This document shows, piece after piece, positions 5,295 to 12,873 of a stretch of 22,687 nt of DNA; the stretch's first letter is position 1, and each line of letters begins with the position of its first letter. The stretch comes from a virus. Both the position numbers and the translations under genes were made by a program. The stretch covers positions 1 to 22,687 of IMG/VR virus record IMGVR_UViG_3300007623_000036, one strand, 5' to 3'. Under the pieces are notes generated by a model. The model saw nothing but the letters and a program-made list of their open reading frames with translations, ran no database searches and had not been told where the DNA came from.

Positions 5295-6419
5295 ATGGCC
5301 AAATTCAGTAGACCAGAAACGTTTAGAAGAGAAGCAGAAAGAAAATCTGCTTCTTCTGGCACTAATATACGTTTCCCAGATAAGCCAAATCCGCACAGCA
5401 TGTTGATGGTTTTTAAAGAATACGATTTTAAAAACTATGAACCTGGCGTATATGCGAATCCACTTTACAATAAAAAAATAACGGACGAAGGAATTAGAAC
5501 CTCTGGCGTTGGCCTTCGTTCTCTTAATTCAATAGAGTTACCTTTTCCAAAGCAACTAACAGATAATACTGCTTTAAACATTAACAACCAAACGCGCGAT
5601 CCGTTAATAGAAAAAGGTGCTGAGGTAGCTAGTAATTTTGTAAATGGCAATAGTACATTGTCTGATTTACCTGGTCAATTGCAGTCTGCGGGCGCGCTTG
5701 CTGGTAACAAGTTCAATGAACTTATGAAAGGCGGCGGTGGTAATGCCGGTGATTTAGTTAAAGGTGTATTCGGTGCAGCAGGTGGCGTAAAACAAGCAGA
5801 TGTCGCATCAGCAGCTGGTTATCTTTTAAGGCAAGCTGGATCTGCGCTTGGTGTTGGCACTGGTGCAGTAGATTTGGTAACCGGTCAGACGCTAAACCCT
5901 AAAGAAACGCTTGCATTTCAAGGTGTGCAGCTAAGAACGCATCAATTTAATTGGGATCTTTACCCAAGCAATAAAGCTGATACTAACCAAATTAAAGCAA
6001 TCGTAGATACTTTAAAGAAAAATGCACTGCCAAGAATAACTGGATTTAATGAATCATTTAACGACGTATTTTTGTCATTTCCACATGTCGTTGAAATATA
6101 TTTGCTAGGTGTAAATCAAGAATATTTTCCTGTATTTAAACCTGCCATGATTACTAATATATCGGTAGATTATGGTGCCGGTGGTAATTTGGCAATTATG
6201 AAAGGTGGTGCACCAGCTGGCGTTAGCATTAGTCTAAGTTTGATGGAGCTAGAAATCCAAACTGCTGAAGATTTAGAATATCCAGAAAGTGATTACGTTG
6301 ATTCTAATATTTCAGATGACGGTGCATCTGCATTAGATCAAAGTGTTATAGATAGACAAATACAGCCTAACATGAGCATTTACGATCTTGGCAGTGATCC
6401 AACGACGCGAACCGGATAA
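5295..6419 (+). CDS. 48: Baseplate tail tube cap (gp48-like)
   Basis: This 374-residue protein is close to T4 gp48 (364 residues). An N-terminal arm with 'PDKPNPHSMLMVFKEYDFKN' is followed by a Gly/Ala-rich insertion (residues about 130-200). The tube-fold domain then contains 'GQTLNPKETLAFQGVQLRTH', 'FNWDLYPSNKADTNQIKAIV', 'YFPVFKPAMITNISVDYGAG' and a final 'ISLSLMELEIQTAEDL'. The NPKE-LAFQGV--RTH---W-L-P block is characteristic of this family in marine T4-like phages. It sits on the hub and seeds gp54 and the tube. It is the first gene after the rightward late promoter. The start ATG has only a weak GAG ribosome site, and gp53 begins 9 bases after its stop. Confidence 0.9.
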   Translation: MAKFSRPETFRREAERKSASSGTNIRFPDKPNPHSMLMVFKEYDFKNYEPGVYANPLYNKKITDEGIRTSGVGLRSLNSIELPFPKQLTDNTALNINNQTRDPLIEKGAEVASNFVNGNSTLSDLPGQLQSAGALAGNKFNELMKGGGGNAGDLVKGVFGAAGGVKQADVASAAGYLLRQAGSALGVGTGAVDLVTGQTLNPKETLAFQGVQLRTHQFNWDLYPSNKADTNQIKAIVDTLKKNALPRITGFNESFNDVFLSFPHVVEIYLLGVNQEYFPVFKPAMITNISVDYGAGGNLAIMKGGAPAGVSISLSLMELEIQTAEDLEYPESDYVDSNISDDGASALDQSVIDRQIQPNMSIYDLGSDPTTRTG

Positions 6420-6428
6420 GGAAGAGAA

Positions 6429-6800
6429 ATGAAGTATTTTGAGAGTTTTCCAAAAATTAATTATGAAGGTTATAAGGTAAAGGATATTACTCGACGAAAT
6501 AGCTTTTCACAGCTTGTCGCAAATAATCCTATGCTTTATATGCCTTTCACTATTAAAGAAGGTGAACGCCCAGAAGACATAGCAAACTATTATTATGGCT
6601 CTACGGATTATACGTGGTTGGTTTATATGTCAAATAACATTATTGATCCGTATCATCAATGGCCAATGGCCGAAGCAGATTTTAATAATTATCTTATTGA
6701 AAAATATGGTGACGTATCGGGAAGAGTTGGAGATGAAGTTGTTGAATGGACTTCTGAAGATAACGGCGATAACATCATTTATTATTACAAAGAGGTTTAA
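6429..6800 (+). CDS. 53: Baseplate wedge subunit (gp53-like)
   Basis: This 123-residue protein matches the N-terminal part of T4 gp53 (196 residues). The core 'IKEGERPEDIANYYYGSTDY' then 'TWLVYMSNNIIDPYHQWPMA' parallels T4 'GSPRPEELANAIYGNPQLYW' and 'VLLMCNDNYDPYYGW', a LysM-like fold. The C-terminal half of the T4 protein is absent, as is usual in shorter phage versions. In T4, gp53 clamps adjacent wedges around the hub and closes the baseplate ring. A good ribosome site (GGAAGAGA) precedes ATG 6429. The TAA stop is followed by the next ATG after three bases. Confidence 0.92.
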   Translation: MKYFESFPKINYEGYKVKDITRRNSFSQLVANNPMLYMPFTIKEGERPEDIANYYYGSTDYTWLVYMSNNIIDPYHQWPMAEADFNNYLIEKYGDVSGRVGDEVVEWTSEDNGDNIIYYYKEV

Positions 6801-6803
6801 TGA

Positions 6804-7061
6804 ATGGCCATAGATATTATTAAACTAGCACCAGAATCGTTTAGAACAATTTACCTTCGTAAAGAAGACCGAGTTATTCTACGTACAGAACAAGGGCGTA
6901 AGATTATTATTAAGCGTATCATTCCTGATGAATGGAAACCTTGGAAAGTTTACGATCAAGAGCTAGCAGAAAACGAAAACAAAAAAGAAATATTTTTAAT
7001 TGATAGGTCGTTCTTGCCTATCATTGAAAATGAATTTACTCGCAAAATAAGACAAGGCTAA
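6804..7061 (+). CDS. Unknown small protein between gp53 and gp27, 85 residues
   Basis: I do not recognise this protein. It is strongly charged and beta-rich in its first half (SFRTIYLRKEDRVILRTEQG, 'RKIIIKRIIPDEWKPWKVYD') and more helical after residue 55. It has no cysteine and no membrane segment. It is packed between gp53 and the gp27 hub with a 3-base gap upstream and a one-base TAATG overlap downstream, so it is certainly part of the baseplate operon and may be a minor baseplate or assembly protein. Codon use resembles its neighbours. Confidence 0.85.
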   Translation: MAIDIIKLAPESFRTIYLRKEDRVILRTEQGRKIIIKRIIPDEWKPWKVYDQELAENENKKEIFLIDRSFLPIIENEFTRKIRQG

Positions 7062-8449
7062 TGTCAGATATTAACCCATCATCGTGCAGTATAGAAAAAG
7101 CTTTCATAGAGACTTATGACGGCGAGTCTAATGCTGACATTAAGAAAATGATTACTGGTTTTGAGCTTGAACAAGGCATGAATATGTCTTCGTACAAGGG
7201 TGTTATTGATGTGATGGATAACATTGGCGTTTTAGAAAAAACTCCATTGCGCGGCGAAGAATCATTAGAATTGTGGATTACCGCTCATGATGGAAGTGGT
7301 TCTATTAAATTAAACAATAGAATTTTTAAAATCGATAGTATACAGCCTAGCGATGTCGGAAAAGGACTGATATATAAAATTCATTTTATTTCCGAAGATT
7401 CTTTTAATGCCGGTAAGAAAATTATTACACAATCTAATTATAAACCTGTTTACGAAATAGTTAAACAGATATTTAACTCTAGTTTTTGTAGAATACTAGG
7501 CGAAGGTAGCGACTTTTATACAGATCAAGAAGAAGAAAAATTACCATTTAGATCTAAACGTTGGGCTCTTGAAAAACTAAATGGTCTTCATAAAAGAGAT
7601 ATTATAATACAACAGACGGATAAGCCACACAACATTATTATACCTAGATTATCTTCACAAGAAGCTATGTATTTTTTAGCTTCAAGAAGTTATAGTGCAG
7701 AAACTCCCTCACAATCATTTAAATTCTTTGAAACGTTTGAAAGGTACTATTTTTGCACAGATGAATACTTTGTAAAATTTCATAATAACAATCCTAAAAA
7801 TATTTTCAAATTGCACTACTCTCCTATTTCAGAGTTACAAAGTGGTTCAATAGATCCTGTTCAACAAATGAGTAAAATAGATAATTTGTTTGTGGATAAC
7901 AAAGGTATAGATTCTGCGTCTGACATGGCATCAGGCGCGTACAAAAATAAAGTTATTGAAATAGATTTTGTTAGAAAGAAAGTAACTTCTAATATCTTTA
8001 ACTATGATAATGCTTCATATATTGATATGAGCGGTGATATAAAAAATATTGACAACAATCCTCACTCGGCTACCTTTAGAGAAGATACATTTACTGATAA
8101 TAACGCACCTCAGTTTTTAATATTTAAAAATTACTCTACAAATGGTGATAACATAAGTAACTTACCTGGTGATAGAATGTTAACTAATATCTTACAAAAT
8201 AGAATTTCTTATTATCATCATTTAAATAATACTGCAATTATAGCTCAGTTAAAAGGTAGAATAGATTTAAGGCCGGGTATGATTATTGACCTATCAATTC
8301 CATCGTTTGATGGAGACGGTACTAAGCGGAATGCACAACTTGCAGGACGATATATGATCCAAAGTATTAAACACCAAATGAAAAAAGATAATACATTATC
8401 GACAGGCATACGTATGATTAAATTTGATTGGAGTGGTAATAATGAGTAA
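7061..8449 (+). CDS. 27: Baseplate hub subunit (gp27-like)
   Basis: This 462-residue protein has the pattern of the gp27/Mu gp44 hub fold. It opens 'SCSIEKAFIETYDGESNADI', then 'MITGFELEQGMNMSSYKGVI' and 'DVMDNIGVLEKTPLRGEESL', the first tube-like barrel. Later come 'QSFKFFETFERYYFCTDEYF' and a C-terminal beta segment with 'LKGRIDLRPGMIIDLSIPSF'. T4 gp27 is 391 residues, so this is longer in the middle. In T4 a gp27 trimer forms a cup that holds the gp5 trimer and bridges to the tail tube. The gp5 gene follows at once, overlapping by 8 bases, which fits their 1:1 assembly. The start ATG overlaps the previous stop. Confidence 0.85.
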   Translation: MSDINPSSCSIEKAFIETYDGESNADIKKMITGFELEQGMNMSSYKGVIDVMDNIGVLEKTPLRGEESLELWITAHDGSGSIKLNNRIFKIDSIQPSDVGKGLIYKIHFISEDSFNAGKKIITQSNYKPVYEIVKQIFNSSFCRILGEGSDFYTDQEEEKLPFRSKRWALEKLNGLHKRDIIIQQTDKPHNIIIPRLSSQEAMYFLASRSYSAETPSQSFKFFETFERYYFCTDEYFVKFHNNNPKNIFKLHYSPISELQSGSIDPVQQMSKIDNLFVDNKGIDSASDMASGAYKNKVIEIDFVRKKVTSNIFNYDNASYIDMSGDIKNIDNNPHSATFREDTFTDNNAPQFLIFKNYSTNGDNISNLPGDRMLTNILQNRISYYHHLNNTAIIAQLKGRIDLRPGMIIDLSIPSFDGDGTKRNAQLAGRYMIQSIKHQMKKDNTLSTGIRMIKFDWSGNNE

Positions 8450-10451
8450 TCCTGGTGTAGGTGTATCTAATCCTTTATTTTTCGTAGGTGTAGTAGAAAA
8501 TAATGTTGATCCACGCAGAGAAGGACGTGTTCAAGTAAGAGCATTTGGCGTACACGGTTTCTCTAATGGTGTTAATGGTGGTGGTTTAGAAACAGACGAA
8601 TTACCTTGGGCTATCGTTGTTAAGGGTGATTACGATCCTAATGGCTCTCCAGGATTAGGCTTACCAGCTATTAACTCTTGGGTGTTTGGAATGTTCCTAG
8701 ATGGACGCGACGCGCAACAACCAATGATACTTGGATTAATACCCACTCAAAACGTAGAAGCTATCGACCCGTTTAAAAATGGCTGGGGTTATATTCCTAA
8801 TACTTCGGATGCAGAATTGATAGCCCGTGGTTCTGATCCAGATAATTTTGGCGAAGTTCAGCAATCTCGATTAGCTCGTGGAGAACGACTTACAGAAACA
8901 CACGTTCATAAACATCAGGCAACAAGAACGACTGGTATTAAAATAGGTGGTAAAGATAAAACGTGGAGTGAGCCTCCTTCTGCTTATAAAGCTCAATATC
9001 CTCACAACCGAGTAATTGAATCTGGTGCTCACACTATCGAACTTGATGATACACCTGGTGCTGAACGTATTACTATTTTCCATCGTGCAGGTGCGTATGT
9101 ACAAATAGACCATAGAGGAACGACTACACATAAAGCTACTGGTGATAAGTACGAAGTAAATGATAGAAATCATCATGTAGTTGTAGGCGGGATGAGTACT
9201 GTAACTGTTAATGGTAATAGTTATGTGTACGTTAAAGGTAACAAGATTGAAGAAATAGAAGGCGATCTAACAACGATGGTTCATGGCAATCATCACTTAA
9301 ACGTCGGCGGTGAAATAACTCACCAATCTGGTGATAGATTACAAATAAGAGCTGGCGCAGATGTAAGAATGACTTCTTTAAAAGCTACTTCAATTAACGT
9401 AGGAACAGAATTACAGGTACAATCAGGCCAGAGTGCTTACTTTAAAACGCCTAAAGCATGGTTTCAAGCAACGGACTCGTTAAGTATAAAAGCAAATACT
9501 ACGTTGTTTGAATCTGTTGAAAGTTTAGATATCTTTAGTGATAAGATTAATATGCAAGGTACATCTGATTTTAATATCAGAGGTGACGCGGTATTAAGAG
9601 TTGGTTCAGATGGTAATATACATGTTAATGCAACTGAAGTCTTTATAGATGATTATGTAACCATGGCCAATGGTGGTGCTGAAGGTGCAGGAAGTGCATT
9701 ATCTGCTGAAGATGCTATTGATGCAGTAAAAGTTGAAGCACCGGAACCGACTGCTAAATCTACTTCTATTGTTGCAAACGATCCGCCTTCATTAGCATCA
9801 TCTGGTCCAGTATATGAAGTTCAAGATCCAAATGCAGAAAGTAGCGTTACCGCTACGATACCTGGCAATGTAACAGCTGTTGTAGAATCAGCAGCCTCAC
9901 CTTTATTAGACTTCATTGGTAATAAAGAAAGTAATGGATATGACGATATCTGGGGTGGCATTAGAAACCCAAGACACCGGCCATCTAAGCCACTTACTTC
10001 TATGACAATACAAGAAGTTCTTGATTGGCAAGAAAGTATTGATGCAATATACAACTCAGAAGCAGCTGGCCGTTACCAAATTATGGAAGATACTTTGCGC
10101 GGATATAATAATGATAAAGGTGGTAAAACTGGCAAGTCATTGTATGAACGTGCTGGCTTGTCAGCAGGCGATCTGTTTAGTCCAATAAACCAAGACAAGA
10201 TGGCTGTTGTATTATTAGAAGGAAGAGGATTAACATCATTCCTAGATGGTAAAATAACAAGAGAACAGTTTGCTAATAACTTGGCATCAGAATGGGCTTC
10301 GTTGCCATTAGTAACTGGACCAGGCGCGGGACAAAGCAAATACGCCGGAGATGGATTAAATAGATCTTTAACATCAATTCAAGAATTCTTGTCGGTTATA
10401 GATCAAGTTAAAGCAAAAGAGCAGGCAATTATTAGTGGAGGTGCTGGATAA
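8442..10451 (+). CDS. 5: Baseplate hub spike with C-terminal lytic transglycosylase domain (gp5-like)
   Basis: I start this gene at ATG 8442 (669 residues). It overlaps the gp27 stop, and the product (SNPGVGVSNPLFFVGVVENN) then opens straight into the OB-fold. An in-frame ATG at 8424 lies deeper in gp27. Domains in order are: an OB-fold at about 10-110; a connecting region; a triple beta-helix at about 190-410 with VgrG/gp5C-like short repeats ('HHVVVGGMSTVTVNGNSYVY'); an Ala/Ser/Pro linker at about 415-485; and a cell-wall hydrolase domain at about 488-655. The hydrolase reads FIGNKESNGYDDIWGG, 'SEAAGRYQIMEDTLRGY', 'FSPINQDKMAVVLLEGRG' and 'NNLASEWASLP', and resembles lambda R (GH104), with Glu496 as the likely catalytic acid. 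In T4 the lysozyme (a different family) sits between the OB-fold and the helix, so this layout is rearranged. It would pierce the outer membrane and cut peptidoglycan. Confidence 0.92.
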   Translation: MSNPGVGVSNPLFFVGVVENNVDPRREGRVQVRAFGVHGFSNGVNGGGLETDELPWAIVVKGDYDPNGSPGLGLPAINSWVFGMFLDGRDAQQPMILGLIPTQNVEAIDPFKNGWGYIPNTSDAELIARGSDPDNFGEVQQSRLARGERLTETHVHKHQATRTTGIKIGGKDKTWSEPPSAYKAQYPHNRVIESGAHTIELDDTPGAERITIFHRAGAYVQIDHRGTTTHKATGDKYEVNDRNHHVVVGGMSTVTVNGNSYVYVKGNKIEEIEGDLTTMVHGNHHLNVGGEITHQSGDRLQIRAGADVRMTSLKATSINVGTELQVQSGQSAYFKTPKAWFQATDSLSIKANTTLFESVESLDIFSDKINMQGTSDFNIRGDAVLRVGSDGNIHVNATEVFIDDYVTMANGGAEGAGSALSAEDAIDAVKVEAPEPTAKSTSIVANDPPSLASSGPVYEVQDPNAESSVTATIPGNVTAVVESAASPLLDFIGNKESNGYDDIWGGIRNPRHRPSKPLTSMTIQEVLDWQESIDAIYNSEAAGRYQIMEDTLRGYNNDKGGKTGKSLYERAGLSAGDLFSPINQDKMAVVLLEGRGLTSFLDGKITREQFANNLASEWASLPLVTGPGAGQSKYAGDGLNRSLTSIQEFLSVIDQVKAKEQAIISGGAG

Positions 10452-12445
10452 TGGCGTGCACATGTAAACCTGGAAAGCCACTTTGTAGTAGCTGTTTAAC
10501 GAGTACTTTCGAAAGAAATAAATTAAATTTAGCTGTTAATAGCACTACCGTTTATCAAAATGCCGACGGAGAATATACTCTTAATCAAGTTGATGAGTTC
10601 GAAAAGAAATTTAAAAGCAATATAGTCGTCGATGTTCAAAACAATCCTTTGTCAGGTGCTGTAAAAAGATACGGTGAAAAGGAATTTTATGATGCGGCTA
10701 ATTCTATTAATAATGATTTCTTAAAAAGAGATTATATAAAAGCAGAACTTGTTAATAATGCAGAAACTTATCCTGTACTAAATGAGCGATTAGGAAGAGG
10801 CGCGATAAGTCCATTAGAATTTGCTGCATTTATTAGAGATAGTAATTATTCGCCAGCAGCGGCAGTTGCGTCAAGTAATGCAGCCGGTTCTAGGTTCTTA
10901 GAGGAATTAGAAGAATTCTATAATGGTGATTTTTCTGCAAGCGTACTAGGTGGATTCTGTGCCATGTTTAATAGCATATTTGGTGCTATTGGTGGCTTCT
11001 TTGATTTAATTGATGGTGTTAGCGGTCTCATAGGAGATGCCTTATCATTTTTAGATAGAATCAAAAATATAGAAGATCCATTACAAGCTCTGTTTGATAA
11101 GATTAAAGTTAAAGCTTTAATTGAAGCTGTTAAAGAAAAGATCACAAGCACCATTGAAAAAACTATTAATAAAGTTAAAAAAATGGTTGAAAATTTTAAT
11201 CCTTCTGAAATTATTGGCAACATTGCAAACAATATAGAAAAAACTATTACTGAAAAAGTAAATAGCATTCAAAACCAAATTAGCAGTTTCTTTTCCCAAG
11301 AAAACGTAGATAAAATTTTAGGTAAAGTAAATGGACTTATTGATTACGCCGTAGGCCAATTTTCTAATCCATCTATTGAAGAAATATCATTTATGATTTC
11401 TAGATTCTGCGCACTTGCAACAGGTGTTGAAGGATTGATTAAAGGACTTAAAGCTCCACTTGACGATTTCTCTAACCGTTACGATGAAGTATTTAATACT
11501 TTAAGTAATGCATCCAATAGAATAACAGGTGAAGCTATTAGAGCAGGCGCCATAAGATTCTCAGATGAAAGAAGAACTTCTGAAATAAATAAACAAAAGG
11601 AAGTTTGGGGTAATGTTAAAAGAGGTAATTCACCCGTAAATCCAGCTGCGCAGGCTACATCGGAAGGACAGGTTGTTCCAGTTGGAGTAACTAATATACC
11701 TACTGCACAAGAAAGAGCCGCGAAGTTGTTTGAAATTGGCCCGCCGACCGCGAAAGAATTAGGAAGTATGCCTACGTGGGAAGATATTAGAGAAGGAAAG
11801 GACGGAAGAATATTCTCAACAACAAGCTCAATGTTCGGTGTAAGTAAAGAAAGAGGAACTGCTGGCGCCGGTGGTCCAGATGGATGGAACAATTTAACAT
11901 TAGATACTCGAATCGCAATACTTAGATTACACAGCGCAATTAAAAAGCATATTAATGGAAAAATTGAAATTATCGTCGGGTGGGTTAATGGTGAAGAAGC
12001 TGAGTTTTTCAATAAACATTTTGAGTCCGGTACTGCTGTAAAATTAAAGTGGGAACCTTGGGGACACGATGAAATGTCAATATACTATGCCGAGGAATAT
12101 GGTAGGATAATGGGTTGGCGTGGTATTGTTTTCAGTGATGCTTCAGCAATGTTTGATATGGGTGGTAAAGAAAGATATAGAAATAATATGTCTAAGAATC
12201 TTCCGCCTCTTACGGTACCAGATAAAGGTCAAGATCTTTGGAAAAGAACAAGTGACCGTAATAAGGATAAAATTAATAGAAATTCAGCCCGTGCTATTGT
12301 CATGGAAACAAAAGGTGAGCTCATATTTGAAGAAAATGGGCACAAGTATAAGGCTGTTTATAGACCACCGACCCAAAGTAATTACACTTCCGGCGGTGTA
12401 GAAACAGAATTCAAAGGAACTGTGGTAATCACACTAGTTAGATAA
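10451..12445 (+). CDS. Virion structural protein with tetracysteine N-terminus and degenerate M15-like C-terminus
   Basis: This 664-residue protein lies between spike gene 5 and wedge gene 25, where marine T4-like phages often carry a virion structural protein. The N-terminus (MACTCKPGKPLCSSC) has four Cys spaced C-x-C and C-x-x-C, a likely metal site. Residues 160-330 hold amphipathic and hydrophobic helices ('GGFCAMFNSIFGAIGGFFDL', then long Lys/Ile-rich heptads), possibly a coiled coil or membrane-active part. Residues about 470-580 ('LDTRIAILRLHSAIKKHING', 'IEIIVGWVNGEEAEFFNKHF', 'ESGTAVKLKW', 'MGWRGIVFSD') recall a peptidase M15-type D-Ala-D-Ala carboxypeptidase. The metal ligands look lost: Lys531 is where Asp is expected, and Met567-Phe568-Asp569 is where His-x-Asp is. 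Function is unknown, and the family suggestion is my inference. The ATG overlaps the gp5 stop. Confidence 0.85.
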   Translation: MACTCKPGKPLCSSCLTSTFERNKLNLAVNSTTVYQNADGEYTLNQVDEFEKKFKSNIVVDVQNNPLSGAVKRYGEKEFYDAANSINNDFLKRDYIKAELVNNAETYPVLNERLGRGAISPLEFAAFIRDSNYSPAAAVASSNAAGSRFLEELEEFYNGDFSASVLGGFCAMFNSIFGAIGGFFDLIDGVSGLIGDALSFLDRIKNIEDPLQALFDKIKVKALIEAVKEKITSTIEKTINKVKKMVENFNPSEIIGNIANNIEKTITEKVNSIQNQISSFFSQENVDKILGKVNGLIDYAVGQFSNPSIEEISFMISRFCALATGVEGLIKGLKAPLDDFSNRYDEVFNTLSNASNRITGEAIRAGAIRFSDERRTSEINKQKEVWGNVKRGNSPVNPAAQATSEGQVVPVGVTNIPTAQERAAKLFEIGPPTAKELGSMPTWEDIREGKDGRIFSTTSSMFGVSKERGTAGAGGPDGWNNLTLDTRIAILRLHSAIKKHINGKIEIIVGWVNGEEAEFFNKHFESGTAVKLKWEPWGHDEMSIYYAEEYGRIMGWRGIVFSDASAMFDMGGKERYRNNMSKNLPPLTVPDKGQDLWKRTSDRNKDKINRNSARAIVMETKGELIFEENGHKYKAVYRPPTQSNYTSGGVETEFKGTVVITLVR

Positions 12446-12456
12446 GAGAAACAAAA

Positions 12457-12873
12457 ATGGTAGCAACGGTATTTACAGCTAAAAGCAAAAAGATTAATCT
12501 TTACCAAGATTTTAAAAAGAATCTTGAACGCAGTCCTGTATCTAATGACTTGACAGTTTTTAAAGATGAAGATGCTGTAAAAGAATCTATTAAGAATCTT
12601 ATACTCACTGATAAAGGCGAGAGGTTAATGCAGCCAAATTTAGGTGGTAATATAACAGCTATGCTATTTGAAAATATTACTCCGGCAACATTAACATTGA
12701 TTGAAGATCAAGTAAGATCCACTATAGAGTTGCATGAGCCTAGGGCAGAATTAGAAAACGTAATTGTATCTACGGGTGCTGACGAAAACAGCATTCAAGT
12801 TAGAATAATATTTTACATCAAAAATATTCAACAGCCAATATCGCTTGATGTATTCTTAGAGAGGACCAGATAA
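12457..12873 (+). CDS. 25: Baseplate wedge subunit (gp25-like)
   Basis: This 138-residue protein belongs to the gpW/gp25 family (T4 gp25 is 132 residues). Typical features are 'NDLTVFKDEDAVKESIKNLI', 'LTDKGERLMQPNLGGNITAM', 'LFENITPATLTLIEDQVRST' and the conserved E-P-R of LHEPRAEL. The corresponding T4 blocks are 'TTRKGSRPFDPEFGCDLSDQ', 'LFENMTP' and NYEPRIDKL. gp25 joins the (gp6)2-gp7 wedge core and nucleates the tail sheath, and is conserved in contractile injection systems. The ribosome site GAGA lies ahead of ATG 12457. Its TAA is directly followed by the gp6 ATG, which fits the strong gp6-gp25 partnership. Confidence 0.95.
   Translation: MVATVFTAKSKKINLYQDFKKNLERSPVSNDLTVFKDEDAVKESIKNLILTDKGERLMQPNLGGNITAMLFENITPATLTLIEDQVRSTIELHEPRAELENVIVSTGADENSIQVRIIFYIKNIQQPISLDVFLERTR

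Noticed and set aside
8424-8441. Upstream ATG for gp5
   Set aside because: It lies deeper in the gp27 frame and adds six residues with no family support; ATG 8442 leads directly into the OB-fold.
11585-11598. AATAAATAAAC stretch resembling a late box
   Set aside because: It lies in the middle of the 664-residue gene with no gene start nearby.
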